From Pseudonocardia benzenivorans CB1190 (GTDB lineage Bacteria; Actinomycetota; Actinomycetes; Mycobacteriales; Pseudonocardiaceae), in assembly GCF_000196675.2 (NCBI RefSeq), contig NC_015312.1:5782501-5846500 (forward strand): DNA of 64,000 nt, written 5' to 3'. The notes beneath the pieces are model-generated. The model did not search any database. It worked only from the letters and a program-made list of their open reading frames with translations, and was not told where the DNA came from. The translations under genes and the position numbers were made by a program. This document shows positions 39,773 to 47,799 of the stretch, in pieces. The stretch's first letter is position 1. Each line of letters starts with the position of its first letter.

Positions 39773-41245
39773 ATGCCCGCAGACGACCTCGAACGGCGCA
39801 TCGGCGCGCACAGCTTCGCGCGGTTGCTCGGCCAGTGGCGCCCGCCCGACGGCCGGGCCCTGGCCGCCGCGCTCGCCGACCAGGTCCGGCTCCTCGTCCT
39901 CGACGGTCGCCTCGCCCTGGGCACCCGCGTCCCCGCGGAGCGCGAGCTCGCCGCCGCTCTCGACGTGAGTCGCACGACCGTCGCGCATGCGTACGAGTCG
40001 TTGCGCGAGAACGGGTTCCTGCACAGCCGTCGCGGTTCCGGGAGCTGGACGCGGCTCCCCGACGCCCGGGCGGGCCAGCCGTCGGCGCTCGGCGCGTTCA
40101 CCCCGATCAACGACGACTCGATCCACGACCTGGCCTTCGCCGCGCTGCCCGCGCCCCTCGACGTCGTGCGGGCCGCTGCGGCCGCCGCCGTCAACGACCT
40201 CGACGTCCACCTGACCAGCCACGGCTACGAGGTCACCGGGCTGCCCGTGCTGCGCGACGCCATCGCCCGCCGGTACACCGAGCGCGGCCTGCCGACCACC
40301 GCCGACCAGATCCTCGTGACCTCCGGCGCCCAGAACGCGATCGCGCTCGTCCTCAACGCACTGGTCAACGCGGGCGACCGGGTACTCGTCGAGCACCCGA
40401 CGTACCCCAACGCGCTCGATGCGATCCGCGTACGCGGCGGCCGGCCGGTGCCCGTCCAGCTCGCCGCCGACGGCTGGGACCTCGACCAGCTCACCGCCGG
40501 GGTCCGCGACGCCGCGCCCCGGCTGGCCTACCTGATCCCCGACTTCCAGAACCCGACGGGTCACCTCTTGTCCGGCGACGACCGCGAGGCCGTGATCGCG
40601 CTCGCCCGCCGGACGGGTACGACGCTCGTCGTCGACGAGACGCTCAGCGAGCTGCCACTGTCGGTCCCGCAGCCGCTGCCCTTCGCCGTCCACGGCGGTG
40701 CGGCGGAGTCGTCGCTGGTCATCAGTATCGGCTCGGCGAGCAAGATCTTCTGGGGTGGGCTGCGGGTCGGCTGGATCCGGGCGTCGGCCACGACGATCCG
40801 CAGGCTCGCCTCGGTCCGCCCGGCGATCGACCTGGGCGGCTCCGTCATCAGCCACCTGCTCGCGGCCCGGCTGATCGACGACATCGCCGCGGTCGCCGCG
40901 ACCCGGCGCACCGAACTGCTCGCCGCCCGCGACCATCTCCGGGGCCGCCTCGCCGAGCTGTTCCCCACCTGGACCGCGACACGCCCCGGCGGCGGCCTCA
41001 GCCTGTGGATCGACCTGGGCACCCCCGCGTCGAGCAGGCTCGCCTCGGCGGCCCGCCGGCACGGGGTGCTCCTCGCCGCCGGTCCCCGCTTCGGCGTGGA
41101 CGGCGCCTTCGAGCGGAACCTGCGGCTGCCCTTCACGCTGCGCCGGGACCGGATGGACGCCGCGCTCGACGGCCTCGCGCACGCTTGGCAGGGCCTCGAC
41201 GGCATCCCCGTCGTCGGCGACGCCGACCCGATCGCCGTCGCGTGA
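39773..41245 (+). CDS. MocR-type regulator: GntR helix-turn-helix fused to aminotransferase domain
   Basis: 490 residues. The N-terminal winged helix-turn-helix (about residues 25-90) has VPAERELAAALDVSRTTVAH and ENGFLHSRRGSGSW. The fold-type I aminotransferase domain follows, with the PLP-lysine region ISIGSASKIFWGGLRVGWIR and PDFQNPTGHLLSGDDREAVI. MocR proteins use PLP or its adducts as effector; PdxR is one subclass. No PLP-synthesis or GABA genes are adjacent, so the regulon is open. The ATG at 39773 follows GAGAGTGG. Confidence 0.88.
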   Translation: MPADDLERRIGAHSFARLLGQWRPPDGRALAAALADQVRLLVLDGRLALGTRVPAERELAAALDVSRTTVAHAYESLRENGFLHSRRGSGSWTRLPDARAGQPSALGAFTPINDDSIHDLAFAALPAPLDVVRAAAAAAVNDLDVHLTSHGYEVTGLPVLRDAIARRYTERGLPTTADQILVTSGAQNAIALVLNALVNAGDRVLVEHPTYPNALDAIRVRGGRPVPVQLAADGWDLDQLTAGVRDAAPRLAYLIPDFQNPTGHLLSGDDREAVIALARRTGTTLVVDETLSELPLSVPQPLPFAVHGGAAESSLVISIGSASKIFWGGLRVGWIRASATTIRRLASVRPAIDLGGSVISHLLAARLIDDIAAVAATRRTELLAARDHLRGRLAELFPTWTATRPGGGLSLWIDLGTPASSRLASAARRHGVLLAAGPRFGVDGAFERNLRLPFTLRRDRMDAALDGLAHAWQGLDGIPVVGDADPIAVA

Positions 41246-41333
41246 CGTGGTCCCGTCCACACCCGCCGGTGCCGGGCCGTGAGCTGATCTAGGGTCAGGG
41301 CCGGCGGTGTCGACGGAGACGAGGGAGTCGGGC

Positions 41334-42422
41334 GTGGGGAACGGGCCACTGGCAGGGCTGCGGGTCGTCGAGCTGGCCGGGATCGGACCCGGGCCGCACG
41401 CCGCGATGATCCTCGCCGACCTCGGCGCCGACGTCGTGCGCATCGACCGCCCCGGCGGCCTGCAGATCGGCGACAGCGACGCCGACGTCGTGCAGCGCGG
41501 GCGGCGTCGCGTCGTCGCCGACCTCAAGGACCCGGCGGGCCGCGAGACGGTGTTGCGTCTGGTCGAGCACGCCGACCTGCTCATCGAGGGCTACCGGCCC
41601 GGGGTGACGGAGCGGCTCGGCGTCGGCCCCGACGTCTGCCTGCAGCGCAACCCGCGGCTGGTGTACGGCCGGGTGACGGGCTGGGGCCAGGAGGGCCCGC
41701 TGGCCGACCGGGCCGGCCACGACATCAACTACATCTCGCTGACGGGTGCCCTGCACGCGATCGGCCGCGAGGGTGAGCGTCCCGTTCCCCCGCTCAACCT
41801 CGTGGGCGACTTCGGCGGCGGCTCGATGCTGCTGCTCGTCGGCGTGCTCGCGGCGCTGTGGGAGGCGAAGGGCTCTGGGAAGGGGCAGGTCGTCGACGCA
41901 GCGATGGTCGACGGCGCGAGCATCCTCGTGCAGATGGTGTGGTCGCTGCTGGGTCAGCGGCTCTGGCTCGACCGGCCCTCCTCGAACATGCTCGACGGGC
42001 ACGCTCCGTTCTACGACACCTACACCTGTGCCGACGGTCGCCACGTGGCCGTCGGGGCGATCGAGCCGCAGTTCTACGCCGCGCTGCTCGACGGCCTCGG
42101 TCTCACCGCCGACGAGCTGCCCCCGCAGCTCGACCGCGACAGCTGGCCCGCGGTGCACGCCCGCTTCGCCGAGATCTTCGCGACCCGCACCCGCGACGAG
42201 TGGGCCGACGTCTTCGCCGCCACCGACGCCTGCGTCACCCCGGTGCTGACCTTCGCCGAGGCCGCGCAGCACCCGCACGTCACCGCGCGGGAGACGATCA
42301 TCGAGCGCAACGGTGTCCCGCAGGCCGCGGCGGCCCCGCGGTTCTCCCGGACCCCGGGCGAGGCAGGTGCGACGGGCGGCGCGACCGTCGATGTCGACGC
42401 GGTGCTCGCCGACTGGGCCTGA
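41334..42422 (+). CDS. mcr: Alpha-methylacyl-CoA racemase-like CoA-transferase family III protein
   Basis: Likely epimerises 2-methyl-branched acyl-CoAs, as needed for beta-oxidation of sterol side chains and branched fatty acids. The GTG at 41334, seven bases after GAGGGA, gives 362 residues, nearly the length of M. tuberculosis MCR. The catalytic pair is present: His129 in GHDINYISLTGALHAIGR and Asp159 in LVGDFGGGSM, 30 residues apart as in MCR (126/156). An upstream in-frame GTG would add nine residues. Other family III transferase chemistry cannot be excluded. Confidence 0.83.
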   Translation: MGNGPLAGLRVVELAGIGPGPHAAMILADLGADVVRIDRPGGLQIGDSDADVVQRGRRRVVADLKDPAGRETVLRLVEHADLLIEGYRPGVTERLGVGPDVCLQRNPRLVYGRVTGWGQEGPLADRAGHDINYISLTGALHAIGREGERPVPPLNLVGDFGGGSMLLLVGVLAALWEAKGSGKGQVVDAAMVDGASILVQMVWSLLGQRLWLDRPSSNMLDGHAPFYDTYTCADGRHVAVGAIEPQFYAALLDGLGLTADELPPQLDRDSWPAVHARFAEIFATRTRDEWADVFAATDACVTPVLTFAEAAQHPHVTARETIIERNGVPQAAAAPRFSRTPGEAGATGGATVDVDAVLADWA

Positions 42423-42453
42423 CCCCGCCCGGCGCCGTGCCCCGGTGCCGCGC

Positions 42454-42561
42454 GCAACCCCACTGCTGCCGATTCCGCGGCCGGGAGCAGTCAGGTTGCG
42501 GCCGCCCACCCCCGCGCAACCTCACCGTCGAAATCCGGCCGCGGCACGACCGTGAGGTTGC
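42454..42561. repeat. Array C: four 15-base elements in alternating orientation, 31-bp period
   Basis: Elements at 42454, 42485, 42516 and 42547. In one orientation: GCAACCCCACTGCTG, GCAACCTGACTGCTC, GCAACCTCACCGTCG, GCAACCTCACGGTCG. Elements 1 and 2 share the variant ACTGCT while 3 and 4 keep the GTCG end, so 1/2 and 3/4 have changed together, as expected if each pair forms a hairpin. It lies between the convergent racemase and rplA genes. Confidence 0.88.
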
Positions 42562-42611
42562 GCTCGACGCGGGCACGGCGACGCCCCCGCCGCGACGGGG
42601 CTCGAACACGG

Positions 42612-42646
42612 CGACGCCCCCGCCGCGGGAGGCGGCGGGGGCGTCG
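42612..42646 (-). terminator. Terminator after rplA
   Basis: A perfect 15-bp stem, CGACGCCCCCGCCGC with its complement at 42632-42646, closes a GGGAG loop 15 bp past the rplA stop. Its left arm with flank (21 bp starting CACGGCGACGC) is duplicated at 42574-42594 without a second right arm. Confidence 0.88.
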
Positions 42647-42661
42647 GCGAGCAGGTTCGCG

Positions 42662-43384
42662 TCAGGCGCTGGGCGCCTCGTCCACGAGGAGGTTGCGGGT
42701 GCGGTTCGGGTCGACCGGGATGCCCGGGCCCGAGGTGGTGGAGACGGTGATCTTCTTGATGTACCGGCCCTTGGCGGCCGACGGCTTGGCGCGCAGGATC
42801 TCGTCGAGCGCGGCGCCGTAGTTCTCCACCAGCTTGGCGGCGTCGAACGACGCCTTGCCGATGACCAGGTGCAGGTTGGCCTGCTTGTCGACCCGGAAGT
42901 TGATCTTGCCGCCCTTGATGTCGTTGACGGCCTTGGCGACGTCCGGGGTGACGGTGCCGGTCTTCGGGTTGGGCATCAGGCCGCGCGGGCCGAGGATGCG
43001 CGCGATGCGGCCGACCTTGGCCATCTGGTCGGGCGCGGCGATGGCGGCGTCGAAGTCGAGCCACCCGCCCTGGATGCGCTCGATCAGGTCCTCGGCGCCG
43101 ACGACGTCGGCACCCGCGGCCTCGGCCTCGGCGGCCTTGTCGCCGGAGGCGAAGACGATGACCCGGGCGGTCTTGCCCGTACCGTGCGGCAGGTTCACGG
43201 TGCCACGGACCATCTGGTCGGCCTTGCGGGGGTCGACGCCCAGGCGCATCGCGACCTCCACGGTGGGGTCCTGCTTGGACTCTGCGGAGGTCTCCTTGGC
43301 CAGGTTCGCCGCCTCGAGCGGGCTGTAGAGCCGGTCGCGGTCGATCAGCTCGGCGGCCTTGCGGTAGTTCTTGCTGCGCTTCAT
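42662..43384 (-). CDS. rplA: 50S ribosomal protein L1 (uL1)
   Basis: L1 forms the mobile L1 stalk and can repress its own operon. The 240-residue product begins MKRSKNYRKAAELIDRDRLY and has GGWLDFDAAIAAPDQMAKVG and LGPRGLMPNPKTGTVTPDVA. The ATG at 43384 follows AAGGA. It ends the secE-nusG-rplK-rplA gene run at a strong hairpin. Confidence 0.98.
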   Translation of the reverse strand: MKRSKNYRKAAELIDRDRLYSPLEAANLAKETSAESKQDPTVEVAMRLGVDPRKADQMVRGTVNLPHGTGKTARVIVFASGDKAAEAEAAGADVVGAEDLIERIQGGWLDFDAAIAAPDQMAKVGRIARILGPRGLMPNPKTGTVTPDVAKAVNDIKGGKINFRVDKQANLHLVIGKASFDAAKLVENYGAALDEILRAKPSAAKGRYIKKITVSTTSGPGIPVDPNRTRNLLVDEAPSA

Positions 43385-43457
43385 GTCTGTCCTTCGGTTC
43401 TGGTCAGATCGTGGTGCGAGCCGCGCAGGCTCTCCCACAACTGCGGAGGCGGCCGTC

Positions 43458-43892
43458 TCAGCCGTTGACGGTGATGCCCATCGAGCGCGCGGTGCCGGCG
43501 ATGATCTTGGCGGCGGCGTCGATGTCGTTGGCGTTGAGGTCGCGCATCTTGGTCTGCGCGATCTCCCGCACCTGGTCCATGGTCACCGAGGCGACCTTCT
43601 TGGTGTGCGGCTCGCCCGAGCCCTTCTCGACGCCCGCGGCCTTGAGCAGCAGCTTCGCCGCCGGCGGGGTCTTCAGCTCGAACGAGAACGACCGGTCCTC
43701 GTAGACCGAGATCTCGACGGGCACCACGTTGCCGCGCTGCGACTCGGTGGCGGCGTTGTACGCCTTGCAGAACTCCATGATGTTGACGCCGTGCTGACCC
43801 AGCGCGGGGCCGACCGGCGGCGCGGGCGTGGCCGCGCCGGCCTGGATCTGCAACTTGATGATCGCGGAGAGCTTCCGCTTCTTGGGAGGCAT
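43458..43892 (-). CDS. rplK: 50S ribosomal protein L11 (uL11)
   Basis: L11 forms the GTPase-associated centre and the thiostrepton site. The 144-residue protein begins MPPKKRKLSAIIKLQIQAGA and has PPVGPALGQHGVNIMEFCKA with the conserved prolines of the thiopeptide loop (PAPPVGPALGQ). It is 85 bp after nusG and 73 bp before rplA. Confidence 0.98.
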   Translation of the reverse strand: MPPKKRKLSAIIKLQIQAGAATPAPPVGPALGQHGVNIMEFCKAYNAATESQRGNVVPVEISVYEDRSFSFELKTPPAAKLLLKAAGVEKGSGEPHTKKVASVTMDQVREIAQTKMRDLNANDIDAAAKIIAGTARSMGITVNG

Positions 43893-43977
43893 TTCTTCTT
43901 TTCCTCTTCGATCCCTGCTCGGGGTGCGCCGCGGACCTGCCTGCCGGGGCGCGAGTTCAGTGGGTGCCGGGCCTGCC

Positions 43978-44961
43978 TCAGATCTTCGAGACCTGGCCGA
44001 AGCCCAGCTCGACGGGCGTCTCGCGACCGAAGATCGAGACGAGCACCTTCAGCTTCTGGGCGTCGACGTTGACCTCGTTGATCGTCGCCGGCAGCGTCGC
44101 GAACGGCCCGTCCATGACGGTGACCGACTCGCCGACCTCGAAGTCGACCTCGACCGCGGCCTTGCCGGGCGTCGCGGCGGCGCCGGGCTTGGCGGCGTCC
44201 TTCTTCGCGGGCTCGGTCTTGGGCAGCAGGAACTTCAGCACGTCGTCGATCGACAGCGGCGAGGGCCGCGACGTCGCGCCGACGAACCCGGTGACGCCCG
44301 GCGTGTTGCGCACGGCGCCCCACGACTGGTCGTTGAGCTCCATGCGGACCAGGATGTAGCCGGGCAGCACCTTGCGCTGCACCTGCTTGCGCTGCCCGTT
44401 CTTGATCTCGGTGACCTCTTCGGTGGGCACCTCGACCTGGTAGATGAAGTCCTCGACGTCGAGGGTCTGCACCCGCGTCTCGAGGTTCGACTTCACCTTG
44501 TTCTCGTAGCCGGCGTAGGAGTGCACGACGTACCAGTCGCCGGGGGCGCGGCGCAGTGCCTCGCGCAGCTCCTCGGCGGGGTCGGTGTCCTCGTCACCGC
44601 CCTCGGCCACGACGGCGCCGTCCTCGTCGGGGACCGTCTCGTCCTCGTCGGAGCGGGCTGCGTCGGCGGCGAGCTCGTCGACGTCGGCCTCGTCGGCGAC
44701 CGACTCGTCGTCGGCGTCGTCAGCGTCGTCGTCGGCATCGGACTCGTCGTCAGCGTCGTCGTCGGACTCGTCGTCAGCGTCGGCGTCGGCCTCGTCGGTG
44801 TCGGCGAGCTCGGCGTCGACCTCCTGGACGCTCGCCGACTCGGCCTCGACGTCCACGTCGGTCTCGTCGGACACGGCGTCGATCACCGCCTCGTCCGCCG
44901 CGATCTCGTCGGCGGTGAGGTCGGTGTCGGCCGCGCCCGGGCTGCCGTCTGGGGAGGTCAC
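43978..44961 (-). CDS. nusG: Transcription elongation factor NusG with long acidic N-terminal extension
   Basis: NusG binds the RNA polymerase clamp through its NGN domain and S10/Rho through KOW. The GTG at 44961, after GGAAGCGAG, gives 327 residues. Residues 1-140 are an Asp/Glu/Ala/Ser low-complexity tract (for example ADDESDDDADDESDADDDAD). NGN begins near residue 142 (DWYVVHSYAGYENKVKSNLE); a Lys/Pro/Ala linker leads to KOW (FEVGESVTVMDGPFATLPAT). M. tuberculosis NusG is about 238 residues, so the acidic tract is long. 76 bp after secE. Confidence 0.96.
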   Translation of the reverse strand: MTSPDGSPGAADTDLTADEIAADEAVIDAVSDETDVDVEAESASVQEVDAELADTDEADADADDESDDDADDESDADDDADDADDESVADEADVDELAADAARSDEDETVPDEDGAVVAEGGDEDTDPAEELREALRRAPGDWYVVHSYAGYENKVKSNLETRVQTLDVEDFIYQVEVPTEEVTEIKNGQRKQVQRKVLPGYILVRMELNDQSWGAVRNTPGVTGFVGATSRPSPLSIDDVLKFLLPKTEPAKKDAAKPGAAATPGKAAVEVDFEVGESVTVMDGPFATLPATINEVNVDAQKLKVLVSIFGRETPVELGFGQVSKI

Positions 44962-45037
44962 GTACGTCTCGCTTCCTTGGTCTGCGTGGCCCGCGGGGAT
45001 GTGGTGGTCCGCGGGCCGGTGTGGTCGACCGCTGCGG

Positions 45038-45382
45038 TCACGGTCCGAAGACCGCCCCGATCGCCTGCCCGAACACGAAGTCGAGCCCGGCCACCAGCGC
45101 GACCATGAACGACACGAAGACGAGCACGACGATCGTGTAGGTGACCATCTGGTTCCGCGTCGGCCAGATGACCTTGCGGAGCTCCGCGACGACCTCGCGG
45201 AGGAACCGGGCGAGCCGGTTCGGGGCGGAGACCTTGGTCTGCCGGCCGTCACGCACCGGGGTGGCGCGCCCCTTGCCCGGCGTCCCGGTGGACCCCGCGG
45301 ACGACGCGGCGGCACGCCGACCACGACGGTCGGCCGCGGTGCTCGGACGCTCGCGCCCGGACCGCTGCTGCTCCTCGCTCAC
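45038..45382 (-). CDS. secE: Preprotein translocase subunit SecE
   Basis: SecE clamps SecY in the Sec channel. The 114-residue form starts at a GTG (45382) preceded by GGAGGAAG. An Arg/Ser/Gly-rich tail of about 55 residues is followed by the conserved amphipathic helix FLREVVAELRKVIWPTRNQM and one membrane helix (VTYTIVVLVFVSFMVALVAG). Encoded between tRNA-Trp and nusG, the classical arrangement. A second GTG five codons upstream is possible. Confidence 0.95.
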   Translation of the reverse strand: MSEEQQRSGRERPSTAADRRGRRAAASSAGSTGTPGKGRATPVRDGRQTKVSAPNRLARFLREVVAELRKVIWPTRNQMVTYTIVVLVFVSFMVALVAGLDFVFGQAIGAVFGP

Positions 45383-45461
45383 GCCCGCTTCCTCCACCCG
45401 TACCGGGCGGAGCGCCCGGCGCTGTCACAACCGTACGTACTGGACTCCGTGCATGTCGCGA

Positions 45462-45537
<76 letters not shown>

Positions 45538-45760
45538 AAGCCTGCCCCGGCGGGCGGCGGACCACCACGGGGCTGGCGATGTCGCCACGGCGGACGCACC
45601 ATGGCAACCACCCGGAGGTGATCTCCACGCACGATCCACCGGCACGACGTACCCGGCCAGACGAGTGTACGGCACCCTCCAGAGCGGCCCGAAACCGCAC
45701 ACCTCCACGGCTCCGAAACCCGGGCGCGGCAGGCCGGGCGACGTGGGGGAGTATGGCGGC

Positions 45761-46984
45761 ATGGCCACCGCTTCGACCACGTCACGCAACCGCATCTCCG
45801 CACGGATCGGCGGCATCGCCGAGTCCGCCACGCTTGCCGTCGACGCCAAGGCCAAGGCGCTCAAGGCGGCCGGCCGGCCGGTCATCGGCTTCGGCGCGGG
45901 CGAGCCGGACTTCCCGACGCCGCCCGCGATCGTCGCCGCGGCCCAGGCGGCGTGCCTCGACCCGAAGAACCACCGCTACACCCCCGCCGCCGGGCTCCCC
46001 GAGCTGCGCGAGGCGATCGCGGTCAAGACCAAGCGCGACAGCGGCTTCGACGTCGCCGCGAGCCAGGTGCTCGTCACCAACGGCGGGAAGCAGGCCGTCT
46101 ACCAGGCGTTCGCGACGATCATCGACCCGGGCGACGAGGTCATCCTGCCCGCGCCCTACTGGACGACCTACCCCGAGGCGATCGCGCTCGCGGGCGGGGT
46201 CCCGGTCGAGGTCGTGACGGGCCCCGATGCCGACTACCTGCCGTCGGTCGAGCAGCTCGAGGCCGCACGCACGCCGAGGACCAAGGCGCTGCTGTGGTGC
46301 TCGCCGTCGAACCCGACGGGCGCGGTCGCCTCCCGCGAGCTCACCGAGGCCGTCGGCCGCTGGGCCGCGGAGAACGACGTCTGGGTCATCACCGACGAGA
46401 TCTACGAGCACCTCGTCTACGACGGCGCCGAAGCCGCGTCGGTGCCGGTCGTGGTGCCCGAGATCGCCGACCGCACGATCGTGCTCAACGGCGTCGCCAA
46501 GACCTACGCGATGACCGGCTGGCGGGTCGGCTGGATGATCGGCCCGGCCGACGTCATCAAGGCCGCGGGCAACCTGCAGTCCCACCTGTCGTCCAACGTC
46601 GCCAACGTGTCGCAGCGCGCGGCCCTCGAGGCCGTCTCCGGCCCGCTCGACGCGGTCGCCGAGATGCGCGCGGCGTTCGACCGCAGGCGGCGCACCATCG
46701 TCGAGCTGCTCTCGGCGATCCCGGGGGTGCAGTGCCCGACCCCGCGCGGCGCCTTCTACGCGTACCCGGCCGTGGGCGAGCTGCTCGGCAAGGAGATCCG
46801 CGGGACGGTCGCGCACACCAGCGTCGACCTCGCCGCGGCGATCCTCGAGCACGCGGAGGTCGCCGTCGTCCCGGGCGAGGCGTTCGGCACGCCGGGCTTC
46901 TTCCGGCTGTCCTACGCGCTCGGCGACGAGGACCTGCGCACCGGCGTGACCCGGATGGGCGAGCTGCTGGCCGAGGCCAGGTAA
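45761..46984 (+). CDS. aspC: Pyridoxal-phosphate aminotransferase, aspartate aminotransferase type
   Basis: 407 residues, class I fold. Visible elements are FGAGEPDFPTPPAIVAAAQA, the Asn in SPSNPTGAVASRELTEAV, the Asp/Tyr pair in VWVITDEIYEHLVYDG, the PLP lysine in LNGVAKTYAMTGWRVGWMIG and the substrate-binding Arg in FFRLSYALGDEDL. These fit the prokaryotic aspartate aminotransferase group; an aromatic or other amino-acid preference is possible. The ATG at 45761 is preferred over upstream in-frame codons. The gene is inserted on the plus strand between tRNA-Trp and the had cluster. Confidence 0.85.
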   Translation: MATASTTSRNRISARIGGIAESATLAVDAKAKALKAAGRPVIGFGAGEPDFPTPPAIVAAAQAACLDPKNHRYTPAAGLPELREAIAVKTKRDSGFDVAASQVLVTNGGKQAVYQAFATIIDPGDEVILPAPYWTTYPEAIALAGGVPVEVVTGPDADYLPSVEQLEAARTPRTKALLWCSPSNPTGAVASRELTEAVGRWAAENDVWVITDEIYEHLVYDGAEAASVPVVVPEIADRTIVLNGVAKTYAMTGWRVGWMIGPADVIKAAGNLQSHLSSNVANVSQRAALEAVSGPLDAVAEMRAAFDRRRRTIVELLSAIPGVQCPTPRGAFYAYPAVGELLGKEIRGTVAHTSVDLAAAILEHAEVAVVPGEAFGTPGFFRLSYALGDEDLRTGVTRMGELLAEAR

Positions 46985-46996
46985 CCACCGCACACG

Positions 46997-47036
46997 CGAC
47001 GAGGGGCGGACGCCGTGCGGCGTCCGCCCCTCGTCG
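46997..47036. terminator. Bidirectional terminator between aspC and the small helix-hairpin-helix gene
   Basis: A perfect 18-bp stem (left arm CGACGAGGGGCGGACGCC at 46997-47014, right arm 47019-47036) closes a four-base GTGC loop between two convergent genes. Confidence 0.92.
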
Positions 47037-47044
47037 TCGGTGGG

Positions 47045-47254
47045 CTACTTGTCGGTGTCGGCCAGCGCGGCGAGTGCCGCCGCGCGCTTCGCGTACTTCC
47101 AGTTCGCGAGGTCCTGGATCGTCTTGATGCCGAGGGCGGCGAGCTGTTCGTCGTGCTTCTCGGTGAGGCCCTCGAGTGCCGACGGCGGAGCGGCGAGGAT
47201 CTCCGCGGCCGACTTCTCCTCCCAGGCCTTGTCCACGAGCTTGCCGAACTTCAC
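47045..47254 (-). CDS. Small helix-hairpin-helix-like protein, 69 residues
   Basis: A short charged protein from a GTG preceded by GGAGGGAGC. The segment PSALEGLTEKHDEQLAALGI followed by KTIQDLANWKYAKRAAALAA resembles a single helix-hairpin-helix unit that could contact DNA or protein. No known function. It lies 110 bp downstream of hadB on the same strand, in the place where M. tuberculosis has hadC. Confidence 0.7.
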   Translation of the reverse strand: MKFGKLVDKAWEEKSAAEILAAPPSALEGLTEKHDEQLAALGIKTIQDLANWKYAKRAAALAALADTDK

Positions 47255-47364
47255 GGTCGTGCTCCCTCCGCTGGGGCGGTCACTGCTCGGACACGGATCC
47301 GGAGATCCGTTGACCTGCGCAGCATCGACCCACGGGAGGGTCAGGGCAAGCCGACCGGCCGATG

Positions 47365-47799
47365 TCAACCAGGTAGGGCGACCTCGGCGGCCGCGCGGCC
47401 GAGCACGGTGCGGCCGTCGAACTTCGCCGTGACGTCGACCTTCGCGATCCGGGAACCGTCCTCGCCCTCGACGACGTCGCGGACCTTGCCGGAGAGCTCG
47501 AGCGTGGCGCCCTCGTCGTCGTCGGGGACGACGACCGGGCGGGTGAACCGCACACCGTACGAGCGCAGCGCCGCGGGATCGCCGACCCAGCCGGTGACGA
47601 GCCGGCCGGCGAGCGCCATCGTCAGCATGCCGTGCGCGATGACGCCCGGCAGACCGACCGCGGCGGCCGTGCGGTCGTTCCAGTGGATGGGGTTGAAGTC
47701 GCCCGACGCGCCCGCGTACCGGACCAGATCGGCCCGGGTGACCTGCAGGATCAGCGGAGGCAGCTCGTCGCCCTTGGCGACGGCGGAGAAGTCGGTCAC
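47365..47799 (-). CDS. hadB: (3R)-hydroxyacyl-thioester dehydratase subunit HadB-like (MaoC fold)
   Basis: The catalytic partner of the HadAB heterodimer, which removes water from 3-hydroxyacyl-ACP in FAS-II-type elongation. The GTG at 47799 overlaps the hadA stop (GTGA) and gives 144 residues. The hydratase motif YAGASGDFNPIHWND contains the catalytic Asp and His, followed by GVIAHGMLTMALAGRLVTGW. The partner and gene order follow the mycobacterial rpmG-hadA-hadB arrangement. Whether this organism makes mycolates or uses the pair elsewhere is not shown. Confidence 0.88.
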   Translation of the reverse strand: MTDFSAVAKGDELPPLILQVTRADLVRYAGASGDFNPIHWNDRTAAAVGLPGVIAHGMLTMALAGRLVTGWVGDPAALRSYGVRFTRPVVVPDDDEGATLELSGKVRDVVEGEDGSRIAKVDVTAKFDGRTVLGRAAAEVALPG

